A DNA stretch of 64,000 bases from Trigonopsis variabilis (Eukaryota > Ascomycota > Trigonopsidomycetes > Trigonopsidales > Trigonopsidaceae). The notes under the pieces are model-generated. The model saw nothing but the letters and a program-made list of their open reading frames with translations, ran no database searches and was not told where the DNA came from. This document shows, in pieces, positions 21,172 through 33,591 of this stretch. The stretch covers positions 496,001 through 560,000 of the forward strand of contig PPXM03000004.1 in assembly GCA_003707065.3 (NCBI GenBank), given 5' to 3'. The position numbers and the translations under genes are program-made. Numbering within the stretch: the stretch's first letter is position 1; each line of letters begins with the position of its first letter.

Positions 21172-24100
21172 ATGTAAGGGATGAATAACGTGCATTAGCT
21201 AATTCAAGGTCGTCGATTGATAAGGTAAGATCAATTGAATTGGAACATGTCTAAGACTAAAGTTGTCCATTATGGGCATCAGATCATTTGACAGTGGCTC
21301 TTATGAAGCCTTGAGCTTTGGTAGGCCTTTGACTTTGATTGTAGGCCAAAATGGAACGGGGAAAACGACTATTATTGAGTGTTTGCGATACGCTTGCACT
21401 GGCGATCTTCCTCCCAATTCAAAAGGAGGTGCTTTTATCCATGACCCTAAGCTTTCAAACGAGACTTATGGTCGCGGACAGGTGAAACTTCTTTTTCATC
21501 CCGTTCCTGGTATCAATGGAAGTAAGACGCTAGTTTGTACCAGGAGCAATGATCTCACTATCAAAAAGACAACTAGAAGCTTCCGCACAGTTGATGTGAC
21601 CTTGGCCACAACGGATGATCTGGGAAACAAATTATCGATTAGTAACAAATGTGCTGAGATCGATAGTTTGATACCCCAGCTACTTGGTGTATCTTCAGCC
21701 ATGTTGAATTATGTTGTGTTCAGTCATCAGGAAGACAGCTTATGGCCATTATCGGAGCCTTCTCTACTTAAGAAGAGATTTGATGATATTTTTGCAGCTG
21801 CCAAGTATACCAAATTCCTGGATAGTATCAGAAACTTTAGAAAAGAGCAAGCTGTGGACATTCGCTTTCAACAACAGCAGCTAAGTCACCTCGAAGACGA
21901 CGTCAAGCGTGCTGTCAAAATAAGGGCAAAAATAACAACGCTGAATCAAGTTTGGTCCCAATTGCAAGACCAACTACAAAGATTAGCCATTGAAATTAGT
22001 GGTGTTACTAAAGAGACCAATGATCTATTCCAAACAAATCAACAATTTCAAAGAATTGTCGCCAAACATGATATGCTGATAAGTAAGCGTGAGTCTACAT
22101 TAGAACAAGAGCAGTTTTTATCTTCAAATCTGCGGCAGCTCTTAGACTTGGATACTTCAGCATTAGAGAATTTGCTTACCAATTTTGATGATCGATTAGA
22201 AGAAAAAAGGTCACTTTTGAATCAGCAACATAACAGAAAGAAAGTCCTTTTTTCTGAGATTCAAAAAACTCATGAAGAGCTTAATATGAGCAATCAGATA
22301 GAAGGGACATTGAAGGTAAAAGTTCACCAGCTACAAAATTACCAAGAGTCCTATACAACTATTGGTGAGAAAATAAGACTAGAATTTCCAATTTCTCCTT
22401 CCATTGACACTGTAGAAGCCCTAAAAGACTATCTCGAAGGGATGGAGAAAGATCTTGAGCTGTCCAAAATAGAAGGAAGAAATAAGAAAGCAGAGTTGAA
22501 TGATGAAATTATTGAACTTCTTAATCAGAAGTCCGGGCTAGAACAACAACAAAAGGCAAATGAACAGTCAATTTCATCCTTTAAGAAAGAGATTGAGACT
22601 ACCAATCAACGTCTGAAAGAGCTTAATTTGGATTCTAGTAGTTTCGAGTACCAAGAAAAGCTACTAGCCGATTCAGAAAATAGCTTGCAGTCGCTGAGAC
22701 AAAATTTTGATAGTCAAAACTGGACAGAAAAGGCCTCCAAGGTGAATAGTGAGCTTCGCATTATAGAGGAAAAGATAGAAACTGTTAACAATGATACCGC
22801 TCGACTTAGTCGAATGACCGACATGCGAGCTAGGGTCCAGGTTCTTGAGGAACAGGTAAAACAAAAGCAGCATCTTGTGGACAATGATACTAATAACTTG
22901 CGAAGCAAAATTTCTTATCTTTCTGATACCTCACCGTCCTTAAACTTGGAAGAAATTATAGATGCCATTAATAAAGAAAAAGAGACTATTGAAAGGGACC
23001 TCAATAAGCGCCAAAATCTTCTGCCTTCTCTTCGTGAGAATGAGGCTCAGTTAAGGACTAACTTGTCCTTTTTGCAGAGACAAATGAATGATGCTACCTA
23101 TCGGCTAAAACAAGCGCTTACGAATGCATCGAAAGTCTTGGGAGAAGATGATATAAATAGCTATCATGATATAATGAAAGAGGCACAAGACAGCTTAACC
23201 CAATACTCCACTGGCAGTGAGCAACGAAAGTTTGTGAAAGCTTTTCATGAAGCGGCGTTAAGTCTAGCTAAGGAACAACACAAGTGCGTTCTCTGCTCTC
23301 GTGGTTTTGAGGATACTAGTCAACTGGATGCCTTTGAATCTGCACTGCAAGCAAAGATTTCGAACATACCCCTTTCGGAAGACGAATTACAAGTAGAGAT
23401 CACGCATACTCAAGATTGGCTGAATCAGCTTAAAGGAATAGATCAAGATGTTTCTTTTATCTTCAGCATGGAAGGTGAAGATGGCAAACTTAAAACAATG
23501 GAGGTTGAGCTGAAGGCTACCAAGGACGATTTAAGAAAAGCCGAGCGAAAACGTCAAGAATCTGAAGAAGCTCTGAAGAGTCTTCAAAATCGCCATGATA
23601 TAATGCTTTCTCAAATGGTTCATATTGATAATGCATTGCTACACAAAAGAGATTTTGAGGCGGCTTCAGTGCAACTAGTTGAGGAGCGGAAACTTTTTGA
23701 ACGGATCTCAGGAGGACGCTTCAGCAGCTTGACTGAGCTGCAATCTTCTCTAGCTGACTTAAATGCGGAAGCTCGTCGTCGTCGCAATGAAATTAAGCTC
23801 ATAAATGATGAAAAAGAAGCGCAGGTTCAAGAGCTTCAAGCTCGAGAAATATCTGTGAGAGATAGGAGACAAGCTTTGTTTGAGAGGCGTCTATTATTAC
23901 AAGAAAAAGATGCTCTCGATGCCTCTTTGTCCGCGAGGCAAATTCAGATTACTCAACTACAAGGCTCCAGCACCGATATAGAACTTCAGATCCGGGATGT
24001 CATTTCAAAAGTGTCCATGAAGCGTCAAGATATGGATAGGTTAGAAAAACAGTACAATCAAGCGGAAGTGCAAGCAAATGAGAAGCTTGGTAAAGTGAGG

Positions 24101-25192
24101 TCTCTATACCATGAGATACGTGATATTGGGATATCAATTAAAGAACTACGTGAGGAAGATGTGGAATCCAAACTTGAAGTTTGCAAGAATGAGATGCAAG
24201 GCTTGAAGCAAAGACTGCGAATGAAAGAGGAGGAGGCTAATAAAGTGGATGAACAAATTGGGGAGATCGAACATGCACTAAACGATGTCAATGCAGAACA
24301 TAGGAATGTGCGCGATAATTTGGCGTTGCAGAAGCTGAAGATTGAGCTTTCTAAAATCGAACGAGAAATAAATGGCCTCCAAATTGACCAAGCCAAAGCT
24401 GCAAGAGAAGTCTATGAGAGGAAGTCCCAATGCTTAAAGCTAAAATATGAGAGCCTCACACGAGAGCACGGAGGGAAAGCAGGTGAAAGTAAACAGATTG
24501 AAGATCAGTTGCACAGTCTAGAAGCTGAGTTAAATGAAGATTTTGGTATGGTCGAAGAAAAGCATCGGCGAGCTAAATTCAAGCTGAAAGCTACTCAAGG
24601 AGCTCATGATGACTTAGCTGTTTATTCTAAAGCAGTTGATCAGTCCATCATGCAGTATCATACAATTAAGATGCAAGAGATTAACCGAATAATTGATGAG
24701 CTATGGAAGAGGACATACACAGGTACGGACGTTGATAGTATTTTGATTCGATCTGAGACTGAATCACCAAAGGCACCGACTGGGAGCGGAAACCGCAGCT
24801 ATAATTATCGCGTCTGCATGATTAAACAGGGAATTGAGCTAGATATGCGTGGCAGATGCAGTCAAGGGCAAAAGATCCTAGCAAGTATCATTATTCGGCT
24901 TGCTTTGGCGGAATGCTTAGGCATAAATTGCGGGCTGATAGCTCTTGATGAGCCTACCACCAACTTGGACCGTGACAATATCGAGGCATTGGCTCAAAGT
25001 CTCAAAGCAATTATTGAAACCCGAAGGCAGCAAAAGAATTTCCAATTGATAGTAATTACCCATGATGAAAAGTTCCTTGAGCATATGAATGCAAGTGACT
25101 ATGTTGATCACTATTACCATGTCTATCGTGACCGTGATAATCTATCCCGGATTGAAACAATACCCATTGCTCAATTGGGACATCGCGGCTAG
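21172..25192 (+). CDS. RAD50: DNA repair ATPase Rad50 (MRN/MRX complex)
   Basis: Proposed exons 21172-21173 (AT), 21209-21224 and 21263-25192; introns 35 and 38 nt; 1315 aa. The first intron splits the start codon AT|G, giving MSSIDKLSIMGIRSFD, the standard Rad50 N-terminus. Walker A is VGQNGTGKTT (about 33-42). Two very long coiled coils flank the zinc hook Cys681-Val-Leu-Cys684. The C-terminal lobe holds the signature CSQGQKILASIIIRLALAE and Walker B LIALDEPTTNLD, then the H-loop VITHDE. Rad50 with Mre11 and Nbs1/Xrs2 tethers and processes double-strand breaks and telomeres. If the micro-exons were wrong, the next ATG is at 21272, which would cut off the first conserved strand. Confidence 0.96.
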
Positions 25193-25983
25193 TAAGAAAG
25201 AACGACACCGTATAGGGCTAATTCAACATAGGTTAGAGCGGTGATTTTTTCCTTCAGAAATCTAAGATGAAATTTCTGGAATTGCAAATGAAATGATTTT
25301 TGGGCAGGGATAACGCATTGTGACGAAAAGGTGCCAAGAAGAAAAATCACACTGCATGCAATGCGGCCGCTTAAGGACATTGGTTACACTCCTGTTCTAA
25401 ACATAGTTCATTTGACGGCAAGGACCAGCATTCCAAGTACATCACAACGAAATAAAGTGATTATTCAACCGCATTGCTACTGTGAACAGATACAGCAACA
25501 TTAGGTTGAGGTCCTTTTTATAAATAGAAAACAGCGCCATTAATGTTGTGACCTTTCCTAGAAGAGATAGTTCAGGTGTAACGACCACCTACAACGGAAT
25601 CACCAGAAGAGGACAGTAACGACTGGCTTATGAGGAGTCATGAAAAAGGCCAAGGAAGCGTATGTTTTAACGCGCCTTTAAGATACGATTATAAAGGCAA
25701 TATTCGTCTGAGACGTTTGAATTAATTAGGGTGCCTCAAGGTATCGAAAAAAGGAGCCAATAAGTTACTGCGATGAGTGGGCTCTCAACCTTATCAGGGG
25801 TGAGGGCGCCGCACTGGTGCTGCTGCAGTGTCTACAGACAGCCCGTAAATTGCATGTAATGTTTCCAGCAAGGGGAACTATATAAGCCAATATTTATCCC
25901 TTTGCTGACTCTGGCTGACTAAGAACCTAGCTCTCGCGCTTTTTCTTCTTCACTTCTACGAGAAGTACTTCAATCGTTTGTCA
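25193..25983. promoter_or_regulatory. Upstream region of the exo-glucanase gene, with TATA box
   Basis: 791 bp between RAD50 and the glucanase start. TATATAAG at 25879-25886, 98 nt before the ATG, is a good TATA box, in line with a highly expressed secreted enzyme. The pyrimidine-rich leader CTCTCGCGCTTTTTCTTCTT lies at 25930-25949. No gene seen. Confidence 0.6.
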
Positions 25984-27243
25984 ATGCATACTTTTCAAAA
26001 GCTTTTCTTGACTCTCTTTGTCCTTTGCAGCACGGTCGTTAGAGGAACTCCTACTAAGCGCTGGCAATCATTTGATTATTGGGGAGCTAAGTATGGATCT
26101 GAAAAGGTTCGTGGTGTGAATTTGGGCGGATGGTTTGTGCTCGAGCCGTTCATCAACCAAGAACTGTTCAGTGTGTTTGATTCCGATAATATTCCAGTAG
26201 ATGAATATCATTATACCGCTGCTCTGGGAGAAAAGGAGGCTTACGAGCGCCTATGTAACCATTGGGATACCTGGTTGACTTATGACGACTTCAATTATAT
26301 TCAACAAGCTGGACTGAACCACGTTCGAATTCCTATAGGCTATTGGGCATTTGAAAAGCGAGCGGGTGATCCTTACGTCCAAGGTCAGCTTCCTTACCTT
26401 GAGCGTGCTTTGGGATGGTGCCGTGAACTTGGTTTAAAAGCTTGGATTGACCTGCATGGTGCGCCTGGATCTCAGAACGGCTTTGACAATTCCGGCCTTC
26501 GCGACGTATATTCATGGCAGAGCTACAGTAACAACGATCTAACTGTTAAAGTCCTTTCTCAAATTGCTCAGAAATACGGCGGAGATGAGTGGAATGACGT
26601 GGTCACCTCGATTGAGTTACTGAATGAGCCATTGGGTCCCGTCTATGGCCAAGAAGCGCTAACCAAATACTTTACCCAAGCGTACGCTAAAGTCCGTGAC
26701 GTCTCTGGCGATCTTATGGTTTCCATCCATGACGGATTTTTCGAACCAGAGACCTGGAATGGTTTCCTTGGAGCAACTGAGAATGTCTTAGTCGATCATC
26801 ACCAATATCAAGTGTTCAGTGTCGGCGAGCTTCAACGGACCGTTGATGAGCATATCGAATTTGCTTGCGGTGTCGCGAATACTATGAAAGCTATTCCTAA
26901 CCCTGGCGTGGTCGGAGAATGGTCTGCTGCCTTGACCGACTGTGCTCAATGGCTCAATGGCGTTAATAGAGGCGCAAGATATGATGGATCTTACGAGAAT
27001 ACCGACGCTCTTGGCTCGTGTGAGAACCGTTGGAATCCAGACTATTGGTCAGACCAGGACAAACAAGACACGCGGCGGTATATTGAAGCCCAGATGGATG
27101 CATATGAGCAACAAGCTGGATGGATTTATTGGTGTTATAAGACTGACAATGCCTTTGAATGGGACTTCCGGCGGTTGACTGAATATGGTCTTATGCCTCA
27201 ACCTTTGACTAATAGACAGTTTCCGAACCAATGTGGGTTTTAG
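25984..27243 (+). CDS. EXG1: Secreted exo-1,3-beta-glucanase, GH5 family
   Basis: Intronless, 419 aa, unusual for this window. A signal peptide spans about residues 1-20 (FLTLFVLCSTVVRG), followed by a Kex2-like KR site (TPTKR). The GH5 (subfamily 9) barrel shows VRGVNLGGWFVLEPFI, then LNHVRIPIGYWAF, then WIDLHGAPGSQNGFDNSG. The acid/base is Glu215 in IELLNEPLGP and the nucleophile Glu312 in VVGEWSAALTDC. The conserved ending is GWIYWCYKTD and the last residues CGF. The family trims beta-1,3-glucan in the cell wall. The start is the first ATG giving a clean leader; a TTG two codons earlier is not used. The TATA box lies 98 nt upstream. Confidence 0.96.
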   Translation: MHTFQKLFLTLFVLCSTVVRGTPTKRWQSFDYWGAKYGSEKVRGVNLGGWFVLEPFINQELFSVFDSDNIPVDEYHYTAALGEKEAYERLCNHWDTWLTYDDFNYIQQAGLNHVRIPIGYWAFEKRAGDPYVQGQLPYLERALGWCRELGLKAWIDLHGAPGSQNGFDNSGLRDVYSWQSYSNNDLTVKVLSQIAQKYGGDEWNDVVTSIELLNEPLGPVYGQEALTKYFTQAYAKVRDVSGDLMVSIHDGFFEPETWNGFLGATENVLVDHHQYQVFSVGELQRTVDEHIEFACGVANTMKAIPNPGVVGEWSAALTDCAQWLNGVNRGARYDGSYENTDALGSCENRWNPDYWSDQDKQDTRRYIEAQMDAYEQQAGWIYWCYKTDNAFEWDFRRLTEYGLMPQPLTNRQFPNQCGF

Positions 27244-30200
27244 AGAGGGACTGCAAAAACTCCCTTAGCGTTGACGAAAAATTTAATGATTTTGTTTCCC
27301 GGCTAGTAGAGTGTTTCGAGACATGAGGCATTGCTATAATTTCTCTAGATGTTGGTACCCGTTGCTTTTCGCAGGTTGTTTTCATGACCTGAACCATTTT
27401 ATTCGATTCATCATTTTGTATAATACTGCAAAGCTTAATCTCCCTTTTAGATTAGATTGGCGTGTGATAACTTCTCTGTTCTTTGGAATAGGCCAGGTAT
27501 ATAAATATAGTTCTAATCCGATCATAACTAACTAACTACACTCGGAACCGAGGCGAAGCATGAGGTGCCCGTGTGATGCGTCCGGCGTTGCTTGATTTGT
27601 GCGAACAAACCTAAGTGACATTCTTTTTTTGCCCCTAATTAAACATTGTTATGTAAGCAAGTGCGTTTGTCACCGTATTACCATGCGCTGTTCCTATGGC
27701 GAAGATCCACTTAATCAAAGACAAATACTGAAATTACGAGATAAAATGGTCTGGATTTAAACATTAGTCTATCTTTTATGAGTACTGTAAGTTAAATATC
27801 TCTCTGGCGCCTCTAATAGCATGAAATGGCGCGAATATAAGGGTATAATATATGACCACCTTGGTGATGGGTCATAATTATTCAACAGCACATGTAGGAT
27901 CCTTAATGGGACAAGGAACGGAGAAAGAATGCGAGCACGACAATTAATGAATTGAATTAGACGCGTTCTCATAAAGCAACTGACATAAAATCTGTGAACT
28001 CTCTTCCGTCGACATACAACGACAGATAAATAGCTGCGATACTGCAGACTACAGGATTACGAACGATAAATGGCGGATGATCGACTGCGATTCGCGTGCG
28101 ATTGTCCGGACTGTGTTGTAGCGCTTGTGATCAATCGCCTCGACGTGCATTGTTCCCGATACCACCACAGGGTGCACAGGGAAAACACATTACCCGTTTG
28201 CAGCCATACTATACAGGGCTCTGGAACTGAACCACGGGCTTGCCGTTACAAATCGTTGCGAATATGAACTGTGGTCGAGATAGAAAGTGCTTTCAAGGAA
28301 AAAGTTGACTTGAATGTCAAAGATTAGTAGCGGCATGGCGTTAATAAACTCCTGATTAACCTGAAATCTTCTAAATAGATAGGAAGCAAAATAAATCATA
28401 GGTAGAGCGTTGTACTGTCAATAGAGGCCTGCAGTTAACTATTCGGTTCATCTCGTGCCACACTACGTTACACTGACTAACGGAGTGCTCGTTGTTGCGG
28501 AATAGAAAGGACCGCGTTTCGGCGCGCGAATAAAATTCGGCGATATCCGTGTATATGAGGAATCAACGTTATCCGTGATGAGAATTGAATTCCTCATCTG
28601 CATGAGTATATAAATCTCCAGGAATGCCAATAGAGAACAAGTTTAGACTCGCGCTCGTAGCGTAATAAACATTCTTAGGTAGCTCTTCAAAACAGTCCAC
28701 TCGGTCGTCAGTCAGATCGATCACATAAATCAGCTCATATATGTGTATAGCGACTGCAGGAAGACAAGAGGTCTCGAGCTGCTGCCTCTTGAAATAATGA
28801 CGAAAAAGATCACATATGAAAGAATTAAAAAATATTACTTCTTCCTAAGCAGACTAGTGATGATCTTTTCTCGTTTTGTCGCAAGGTCCAGGCCGAACAT
28901 TGGGCACTTGGCAAACAAACGCAAGACTTTTAATCAATGAACTCCTAAATGATCTTCGTAATCTCTAGTAGTAGCTTCAGACGCCAAGGCGCCTTTGTTT
29001 CTTTTCTTGATTCATCTTAGCCAAGCGCTGACTCCTTAACTCCGGGCAGAAGGCAACGTTACGACATAGATCACACTCGCGCCATTTAAAACTTGATCAC
29101 TAAAAGAGTAATAGGTTCTGCCCCTCTGGCAACCGCAAACTACGGGATTAAGAGCCACATTCATTCATAAAACGTTACCCTTCTCGTACAACTCGCCAAG
29201 ATCTGGGGTCGATGATGTTCGGGGTGAGCTGATACCTACATAGATCTTCATGTTACAATACCTATCACCGAGGATATGCCCTCTTCTGGGTTTAGCCTCA
29301 TGGGCAAGGCTGTGCATGGCGAAATCAACAAGGCTATTGACGGATAAGGCTGCTTGTTGAGAGACTCATAAGTTGATCTCCGAGGACTTTAACTTAATGG
29401 ATCTCTCAAAAAAAAAAACAGAAGAAAAAAGATAGATGGAAAGTCTCGAAAACTTGTTTGATCAGCGAATAATATGAACAGAATGACTTGGAGCTTTTCA
29501 TATACTATGATCTCATTTAGTAGGCGGAGAAAGTTGCCGTTTTCTTGTCATGTTCTCGTCCATGGATTCTAGAATGCTGCTCCATCGGGCACCGCCGTAT
29601 TCCTTTCAGAGAGTCCTAGACTAGCTAGCGTCATTGGTGACATAATTCCAGAACTAGTTAGCGTGGTTAAGGGCCACTATGTCACAAATGTCTGCCACGC
29701 CTTTGACCTCGGTACTGTTTTCGTATAATCCCTTCAAAAAGGGATATGAGTACGAGCCCTATCAAAACTGGCTTGCAGAGCGTAATAATACTGAAATGAT
29801 CATCGCATCTTTCTCACGTCATGATAGTCTATCGAAGCATCTCTGGACATTCTTTGACCGGTTATATGTACTGTTATTACGTCTCTCGTATCCCTTGATG
29901 GTTTTTTACTATCAAATTGTCCTTTTACAACTAGAGGAACTCATGGTAGACCGAATCTCCTACATGTTTTCTCTTCCGTTCCTGTCCCGCGCTCCGCCTT
30001 ATCTCCTCGGGTATAAACTTGTTCTTTGACTTTTAATTGTGACTATATAGAAATTCCATCTACACTTATTGTCCTCACTGGCGAAGTTGTAGATTTTTTC
30101 CCTTGCATTACTATTGATAGACAAAGTCGGAAAAAACTTATATCAATTCATAAGCTCATGTTCAAGAACAGAAACTAATATCTCCGGGGCCATTCTGCGT

Positions 30201-30761
30201 TCATCTAAGGGAACGTCACCTTTTTCTTGTCGCTCAGTGACGTCTAAGTCTCATTTAGGAATTAGTTACGAAGAGAAAAGAGCTAATCCCAATAAGGAAA
30301 CCAACAGGCGTTTCCCTTTCTAGTATGAACTGCGGCCATTTTTCTTTGGGCAGATACAGCGGCTTCTCGGGACAGCGCGAGCTGGGTGGACATGACAGAC
30401 ATGCATAACAGAAGCCTACGTGGGAAAAAGGACCGACTGCTAAACCTAAAAGGAGCTGCCACGAAGCTGTTTTGGTCTATACAGACATAGATTGGGAATT
30501 CGGCGTGAAAGCGATGTTCAAAATGACGTTCACTTTTCAGTCCAGGATTGCTTAGCCTCTTTAATCCGCGGACTTAGTGGTATCTGGCACCACTTTGTAG
30601 GAATTTTGATTGTGCAAATTGGGTCGCACATCTGCTGACGACTGGAATGTCAAGGTTGATATTATCAGCACTTTTCATGCAGTGGCAACCTCAATTAGTA
30701 ATAGCAGCTCGTCAGATGCCATTTTAGTCGTTGTTGCGTCGTTTTAGCTTGAAATACATAT
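27244..30761. other. Long gene-poor region between convergent EXG1 and the Msd1-like gene
   Basis: 3.5 kb, the longest gap in the window, between two gene ends. Open frames such as 29679-30029 (plus, 116 codons, two hydrophobic stretches) and 28070-28267 do not resemble known families and cannot be extended by short introns that I can find. A run of A lies near 29408. No tRNA, rRNA or clear transposon is visible. It may hold a non-coding RNA gene or decayed repeats. Confidence 0.45.
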
Positions 30762-32709
30762 TCATCGGCCCCTCCGACGTGGAGAACCCAAACGTCTCTT
30801 GCGTAGAGATGTTGAGATCTTGACAGGCGAGAGGGATTCCGCTTGCTAAAAGTTAGACATAAAAAAATGAACGTAGGATTTAAGACTCACCTCAAGTAGA
30901 AACTCGTCTTGATCATTCAACCGGGGGCGTTTTATTGTCACTTCACTAGGACGAGCCGGGTCTTTCTCCTTCAAGGGTGACATAACAAACGGCGATGAAG
31001 CAGGAAAAGATGTGGATAGCTTTCTCTTCCGTAGTCTAGCGGATCTTCTTAACGTGGATGGTGCAAAATCAGGGATGGTAGTCAGTTCTAGGGGTTTCGC
31101 TTGTCCAACAACTGGCGATTTATCTGTCCCCACAACAAAACTTTGCTCCTTTCTAAAGTTGGTCTTGTTCCCAGCAATGTTCAGCCGAGCAGGTGTCGCT
31201 GGCATTAGTACATTTTCTTTATCTTTCAATGAGTTCATTTCAAGCACAGGAGGTGACGCTCTTTGGGTATTTGCAGCTCCTTCAACAGGGGTCAACTGCT
31301 CTGAGTCTTTCACATCTGTAAAAGGAGCAACTGAGGCAGAATTTGCACTTTTCTTGCTCACAATGCGAGTTTCTCGGTCATGGTCTGAGATTTCTTCGCT
31401 CACAACTTGAGAGAGTCTGTCAGCATTTGAACCGCCTATATCTCTGATTTCTTCCTCTATGGGGATTGCGTGCTCTGTGCTGTATTCTTGATGATATTCC
31501 ATTTTCCGAAACTTTGAAAAGAGAGGCGAATCTCGATCGTCGATGGTTTGGTTTCCTTCTTCTGTAGCGACCAAGCCGGCCTTATTGTTCTGACGCCGAG
31601 GAGGAATGATCACCCGATTTGAACCTTTATTTGCTCTATATTCGCCCCATTGCTCCATGGTTGAGATCGCCTGTTTCCAGTTTGCGGTCATATCTTCCAG
31701 TTGCTTTTGAATTGCACAGGCTCTTTCCTCAGCCAGATCCAGTTGTTCTTTAGCGACAAATTCCTTCCCACTCAGTAGGCTAGAAACTGATTGGATGGCA
31801 TTGTTCAATTCAATTGAGAGCTCATTGAAATCACTAGCTCTCGATATTACAAGATCACCATCATCTGGCCCGGATATAGAATTAGCTAAAGTATTAAGCC
31901 TCTCTGAAGATTCATGGATCAGAGTTATTAGTTGCTCCTGCTGTTGAATTAGGCATGCGTTGAGCGTGTCGTCTAAACAGTCATCCTTGTCCGAAACATC
32001 ACTCTCATTGGCGCAGAAATTATTCTCGAGAGGTCCCTTGATAATAACTCCAGGTATGAGAGCTGCTTTTCGGGGATCAGAGAGCCTATTCCGTAATTTC
32101 AAGATTTCTTGGTCTCTTTTTCTCAGCTCTAGCTATTATTGGTTAGACGACGGCACATTCCTCTTCCTAATTACCAAATGCAGTTTCCGTAATTGGTTCA
32201 CTTGTTGGTTAAGTTTTGTGTACTCTTCTTTCAAGGTTTTCATCGATCTATTTTGTTGTTTCATTTCAGCCGCTGTAGATCTTGAATTCAATTAGCCGTC
32301 ACTCGAGAAAGGCTTTCCATACTCATTTTGCATTTGCAATCGTGATATTTCTCTTTTCAAAGTGTCATTGCTCTCATTTAAGCTCGCCTAAGGGTCAGCA
32401 CATTATTTGAGACGCGACAAACCTGTGTCTTCTCCTGCTTCTCAAACTGCCGTTCCTTAAACTTCAGCTCATGTAGCAAGGCTTCCATCCTATCCGAACT
32501 TTTCTATCAACTGAGTCTTATTCACTATATCAACCTACGGCATCTCTTTGAATCATTGCAGTCAATAGTCGACAAATAGTCCATGCTATGTCTTCATCAT
32601 TTTGGCCTCGAACGGCCAACTTATCGAATGCAACACTATCCTCAAGGTATCCTTTGGTGATAAGCAACCAGTTAAGGTGATCAGATTCTTGTAAGAGATC
32701 CAATCTCAT
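30762..32709 (-). CDS. Coiled-coil spindle-pole protein, Msd1/SSX2IP (ADIP) family-like
   Basis: Six exons: 32709-32539, 32503-32423, 32387-32323, 32280-32175, 32132-30891 and 30845-30762; introns 35, 35, 42, 42 and 45 nt; 582 aa. The N-terminal helix pair (HLNWLLITKGYLEDS, then TICRLLTAMIQRDAKSSD) leads into a long coiled coil (about 60-145) ending ELRKRDQEILKLRNRLSD. The order and spacing match fungal Msd1/ADIP proteins, which anchor the minus ends of spindle microtubules at the spindle pole body. A second coiled coil follows (about 160-280), then a disordered, basic C-terminus (LRRSARLRKRKLS). The family call is by pattern and is moderate. The first exon could start further upstream. Confidence 0.62.
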
Positions 32710-32879
32710 TAGCCTTAGCTGAGTCGATGGTAAGCGTAAACAAATGTAACGTCTTCCCCGATACTGTAACAATCTAGTGGAAATAAAATTGTTGCTACAT
32801 GATGAATATCGTGGCCAACAAAGGCACATACGTTCAATCTGAATCAAACTCCATCTACTTCAGTGATGCTATATGGAAA

Positions 32880-33580
32880 TTACCGCTCGCGAGGCAACTC
32901 TACCTTCCCCTGCTCCTGGACAATCTCTTCTACAAGCTGTTGATGTCGACGAGGACATAAGCGTGATGCCATTGTATGCCTCACCTGGTTGCATCTGCTG
33001 CATCTGCTGCATCTCGGTGGGGCCCTCGGCAGAGTCCTGCCAATAGCATCAACAACTTCGAAGGAACTTGGTGACCTCCTTGTACTAGAAACAGGTTGCC
33101 TGGGTCTAGCAGTTCTTACCGTCACGATGCTTCGAGGCTCTAGAGGCGGGGTTGGCACCCCTCGCTTATGGAGATGCCAGTGCTCGTGAAAACAATCAAG
33201 GTGGAGTATACCTCCTGATCTCTGACTGTCTTAAGAGTGTGAGCACATGGCAGCTCATATGTTTTAGTAAACACGCCCGTACAGGGAGCAAAGGGTTCCT
33301 GCGAACAAAGAAGTCGTTTTCTTTGAGCTTCAACTTTTCGTAGGGCACAGTGGGTCACAAAACTCTGGAAACTACCATATAAGGCTTTTGAGAGTTCGAT
33401 TGGGGTACACACCTCTTGTTTCGCTTTGTTTGCGCGAAGCTCATTCACCTGCTTCAGTAACGCGCGATCGATAGCACTCCAAGCTAATAAGAGGTCCAAG
33501 TTAGAGGCCTTCAGGTACCCCTTAAGCATGCTGTGGATTTCTTCAACCTGGGAAGTTTGTAGCGCTACAAGGCCGTCCAA
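32880..33580 (-). pseudogene. MULE transposase fragment (decayed DNA transposon)
   Basis: Minus-strand remnant of the C-terminal part of a fungal Mutator-like transposase. TSQVEEIHSMLKGYLKAS and LDLLLAWSAIDRALLKQV correspond to the region just after the catalytic core. CTGVFTKTYELPCAHTL is the SWIM-like zinc-binding motif. The frame then shifts: the continuation DCFHEHWHLHKRGVPTPP and a basic tail (TARPRQPVSSTRRSPSSFE) sit in another frame ending at TAA 32880-32882. The DDE catalytic core is missing and no terminal inverted repeats are evident, so it is truncated and dead. A CCGTCCAAG-type tandem tract (33573-33591) marks the truncated end. It sits in the divergent space between the Msd1-like gene and TOM6. 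Confidence 0.75.
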
Positions 33581-33591
33581 GCCCGTCCAAG

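Noticed and set aside
29679-30029. 116-codon plus-strand frame with hydrophobic stretches
   Set aside because: No family resemblance and no supporting splice joins; kept only as a note in the gene-poor region.
32992-33013. Short CTGCTGCAT repeat resembling a microsatellite
   Set aside because: Only about two to three units inside the decayed transposase; not a meaningful array.
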